Below, one piece after another: positions 4,289 to 5,737 of a DNA stretch of 5,737 nucleotides. The position numbers were made by a program, and so were the translations under genes. The notes under the pieces are model-generated. The model made no database searches. It was not told where the DNA came from and worked only from the letters and a program-made list of their open reading frames with translations. Source of the DNA: Chloroflexota bacterium. GTDB taxonomy: Bacteria > Chloroflexota > Limnocylindria > Limnocylindrales > CSP1-4. The stretch spans positions 1-5,737 of the forward strand of contig JACDAV010000272.1 of the NCBI GenBank assembly GCA_013695255.1, in the 5' to 3' direction. How positions within the stretch are numbered: position 1 is the first letter of the stretch; every line of letters starts with the position of its first letter.

Positions 4289-5263
4289 ATGGACACGAGC
4301 CGGAACGATCTGCTCGGGGAGCTCGCGGCCGATGCCGCCCTCGAGCGCAGCGACTTCCTGGTCCAGGCCGCCCAGCAGCTCCACCGCTTCCTCGACGCCA
4401 ACCGCGATCGCCTCTCGGACCTCGGCGGTCTGACGCTCATCGACGACGACCCCGACTACCTCTCGATCGCGCCGGACCTGACGTTCCGGAGTCGCACCCG
4501 TTTCCAGGACGAGACGACGGGTGAGTGGGTCTCCGAGACCGAGGTGATCGAGAGCGCCGGCGAGCTGGTCGAGCTGTACAACCCGGCGGACCTCTATCAG
4601 GCCTTTGCCGACGCGGCCCGCGAGGCGGGCGGAATGGCCAGCCAGCCGACCGCCGCGGACGACCTGATGGACGAGGCTGGCGTCGCCCCGGACGAGACGT
4701 TCGTGGGCGTGGCCGGCGATCCGTACGCGGCGGCGGCAGACGACTGGGCGGCCACGCAGCCTGACTCGCCCGACGCGGACACCGAGGAGGGCGCCGCCCG
4801 GCGGCTCTACGACCTCGCGCTCGAGTACCAGGAGCGCAGCCAGCGGAGCGAGTCGCGCCTGCTCGATGACTTCGGCTCAGCGGCGCGCAACCTGACCGCC
4901 CGGATCGGCGACGTCATCGTCGTCGACGACGATGACGAGCGGCTGACGCTGACGGCCAACGACGGCTTCAGGGCCGAGGTGGTGCCGGAGGACGCGGGGG
5001 GCGAGTGGCGGATGCTCGAGACTGCGGACGAGCTGGTCGAGTTCTACGACCCGACGGACGTCTTCGGCGACCTGGCCGACGCCCTCGCCGAGGCGTGGCC
5101 CGGCATCGGCGGCGAGACCGAGCCGGGCGCGGTCGTCGTCGACGAGCCCCTCGCCACCGACGAGCCCCTCGCCACCGACGCGGACGCGGACGTCCCCACC
5201 GCCGCCGACGAGGGCGAGGACGAGGACCTCCGCAACGGGAGCGGTGGAACGCCGCGCGAGTGA
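4289..5263 (+). CDS. Acidic two-repeat protein upstream of pyrK, unknown function
   Basis: This 324-residue, strongly acidic, soluble-looking protein has no signal peptide, membrane helix or cysteine. A good ribosome site (AGGGAGG, 4275-4281) lies 7 nt before the ATG. It is built from two related units. Unit 1, about 14-113, has a helix (DFLVQAAQQLHRFLDANRDRL), strands around LTLIDDDPDYLSI, then GEW and ELVELYNPADLYQAFADA. Unit 2, about 168-270, has a longer helix (LYDLALEYQERSQRSESRLL), VIVVDDDDERLTL, then GEW and ELVEFYDPTDVFGDLADAL. An Ala/Asp-rich linker separates them (about 116-166), and a disordered acidic tail (272-324) carries a duplicated DEPLAT. Asp clusters could bind metal or a basic partner, but no known calcium or catalytic motif is complete. 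The stop is 2 bp from the pyrK start, implying one transcript and translational coupling. I do not recognise the family, and a link to pyrimidine metabolism is only by position. Confidence 0.85.
   Translation: MDTSRNDLLGELAADAALERSDFLVQAAQQLHRFLDANRDRLSDLGGLTLIDDDPDYLSIAPDLTFRSRTRFQDETTGEWVSETEVIESAGELVELYNPADLYQAFADAAREAGGMASQPTAADDLMDEAGVAPDETFVGVAGDPYAAAADDWAATQPDSPDADTEEGAARRLYDLALEYQERSQRSESRLLDDFGSAARNLTARIGDVIVVDDDDERLTLTANDGFRAEVVPEDAGGEWRMLETADELVEFYDPTDVFGDLADALAEAWPGIGGETEPGAVVVDEPLATDEPLATDADADVPTAADEGEDEDLRNGSGGTPRE
5141..5176 (+). repeat. Exact 18-bp tandem repeat in the acidic-protein gene
   Basis: gacgagcccctcgccacc occurs twice back to back (5141-5158 and 5159-5176) and encodes DEPLAT twice in the disordered acidic tail. 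The identity of the copies points to a recent slippage event, so copy number may vary among relatives. Confidence 0.9.
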
Positions 5264-5265
5264 CG

Positions 5266-5737
5266 ATGCGGCTCCTCGGGGCGGAGCTGATCGACAGCCG
5301 GGAGATCCTGCCCGGCCAGTTCATCCAGTCCCTGCACGCCCCTCATCTTGCCAACGGCAGCCGCGCCGGCCAGTTCGTCCACGTCCGCACCGGCGACCTG
5401 TCCGGACTCGTCCTGCGGCGCCCCTTCTCGATCAACACGGCGGACGCGGCCTCCGGGACGGTCACGATCCACTTCCGAACCGTGGGCCGGGGGACGGACT
5501 GGCTGACGAGGCTCCGACCGGGCGACGCGCTGGACGTCCTCGGCCCGCTGGGCCGGCCGTTCGAGGTCGACCCGCGCTCCCGCCACCTGCTGCTCGTCGC
5601 CGGCGGCCTTGGCATGGCCGGCGTCCGGATGCTGGTCGACGAGGCGATCCGGGATGGGCGCCAGGTGACGCTGCTCTTCGGCGCCGCGAGCGCCCGCGAG
5701 GTGTATCCGTCGACGCTGCTGCCGGACGAGGTCGAGT
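5266..5737 (+). CDS. pyrK: Dihydroorotate dehydrogenase electron-transfer subunit, N-terminal part
   Basis: PyrK is the FAD and [2Fe-2S] subunit of class 1B dihydroorotate dehydrogenase. It carries electrons from the PyrD flavin to NAD+ in the fourth step of pyrimidine synthesis, in the cytoplasm. The first 157 residues are present. They show GQFVHV (35-40), the FAD-binding RPFSI (52-56), a conserved GPLGRPF (93-99) that closes the FAD barrel, and the nicotinamide-binding start LLLVAGGLGMAGVRML (108-123). The Cys-rich iron-sulfur domain expected near the C-terminus lies beyond the edge. The ATG is 2 bp after the stop of the acidic-protein gene, with no strong ribosome site of its own, so coupling is likely. 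PyrD is expected next but is not visible. Other ferredoxin-reductase-like proteins share this fold; RPFSI plus a pyrC in the same window favours PyrK. Confidence 0.92.
   Translation, partial: MRLLGAELIDSREILPGQFIQSLHAPHLANGSRAGQFVHVRTGDLSGLVLRRPFSINTADAASGTVTIHFRTVGRGTDWLTRLRPGDALDVLGPLGRPFEVDPRSRHLLLVAGGLGMAGVRMLVDEAIRDGRQVTLLFGAASAREVYPSTLLPDEVE

Overview
The window is very GC-rich (about 70% by eye, with G/C at most third codon positions), bacterial and gene-dense. It carries two pieces of the de novo pyrimidine pathway. A dihydroorotase C-terminus (pyrC) runs in from the left edge. The N-terminal half of a dihydroorotate dehydrogenase electron-transfer subunit (pyrK) runs off the right edge. 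A PyrK-type subunit, the high GC and the style of the small hypothetical proteins suggest a high-GC Chloroflexota (for example the Limnocylindria/Ellin6529 group) or, less likely, an actinobacterium. This placement is inferred from general features, not from a marker gene.

Layout. (1) 1-451, plus strand: the end of pyrC. (2) 467-2838, minus strand, convergent with pyrC: an ECF sigma factor gene followed, with a 4-bp ATGA overlap, by a 621-residue single-pass membrane protein in the position of an anti-sigma factor. Its outer part is two tandem copies of one four-cysteine domain. (3) About 2866-3383: a 500-bp stretch with no convincing gene. It holds GC hairpins, short direct repeats and what looks like a decayed copy of the pyrC 3' end. 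(4) 3384-5263, plus strand: three unfamiliar genes, namely a two-helix membrane protein, a 108-residue small soluble protein possibly of the dimeric alpha/beta-barrel type, and a 324-residue highly acidic protein with two internal repeats. (5) 5266 to the end, plus strand: pyrK, starting 2 bp after the acidic gene.

How they may work together. PyrC makes dihydroorotate, and PyrK (with PyrD, presumably beyond the right edge) passes electrons from its oxidation to NAD+. The sigma/anti-sigma pair looks like an envelope-stress or signal-sensing module unrelated to pyrimidines. It sits between two pyr genes and is bounded by imperfect copies of the pyrC 3' end, which suggests that it was inserted into, or rearranged within, a once continuous pyr locus. 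The acidic two-repeat gene is tightly joined to pyrK and is probably co-transcribed with it; its function is unknown.

The points most worth a second look are the duplicated four-cysteine sensor domain with identical cysteine spacing, the missing normal start codon of the sigma factor (an ATC with ideal Shine-Dalgarno spacing is present), the pyrC-end relic, and the acidic duplicated protein coupled to pyrK.
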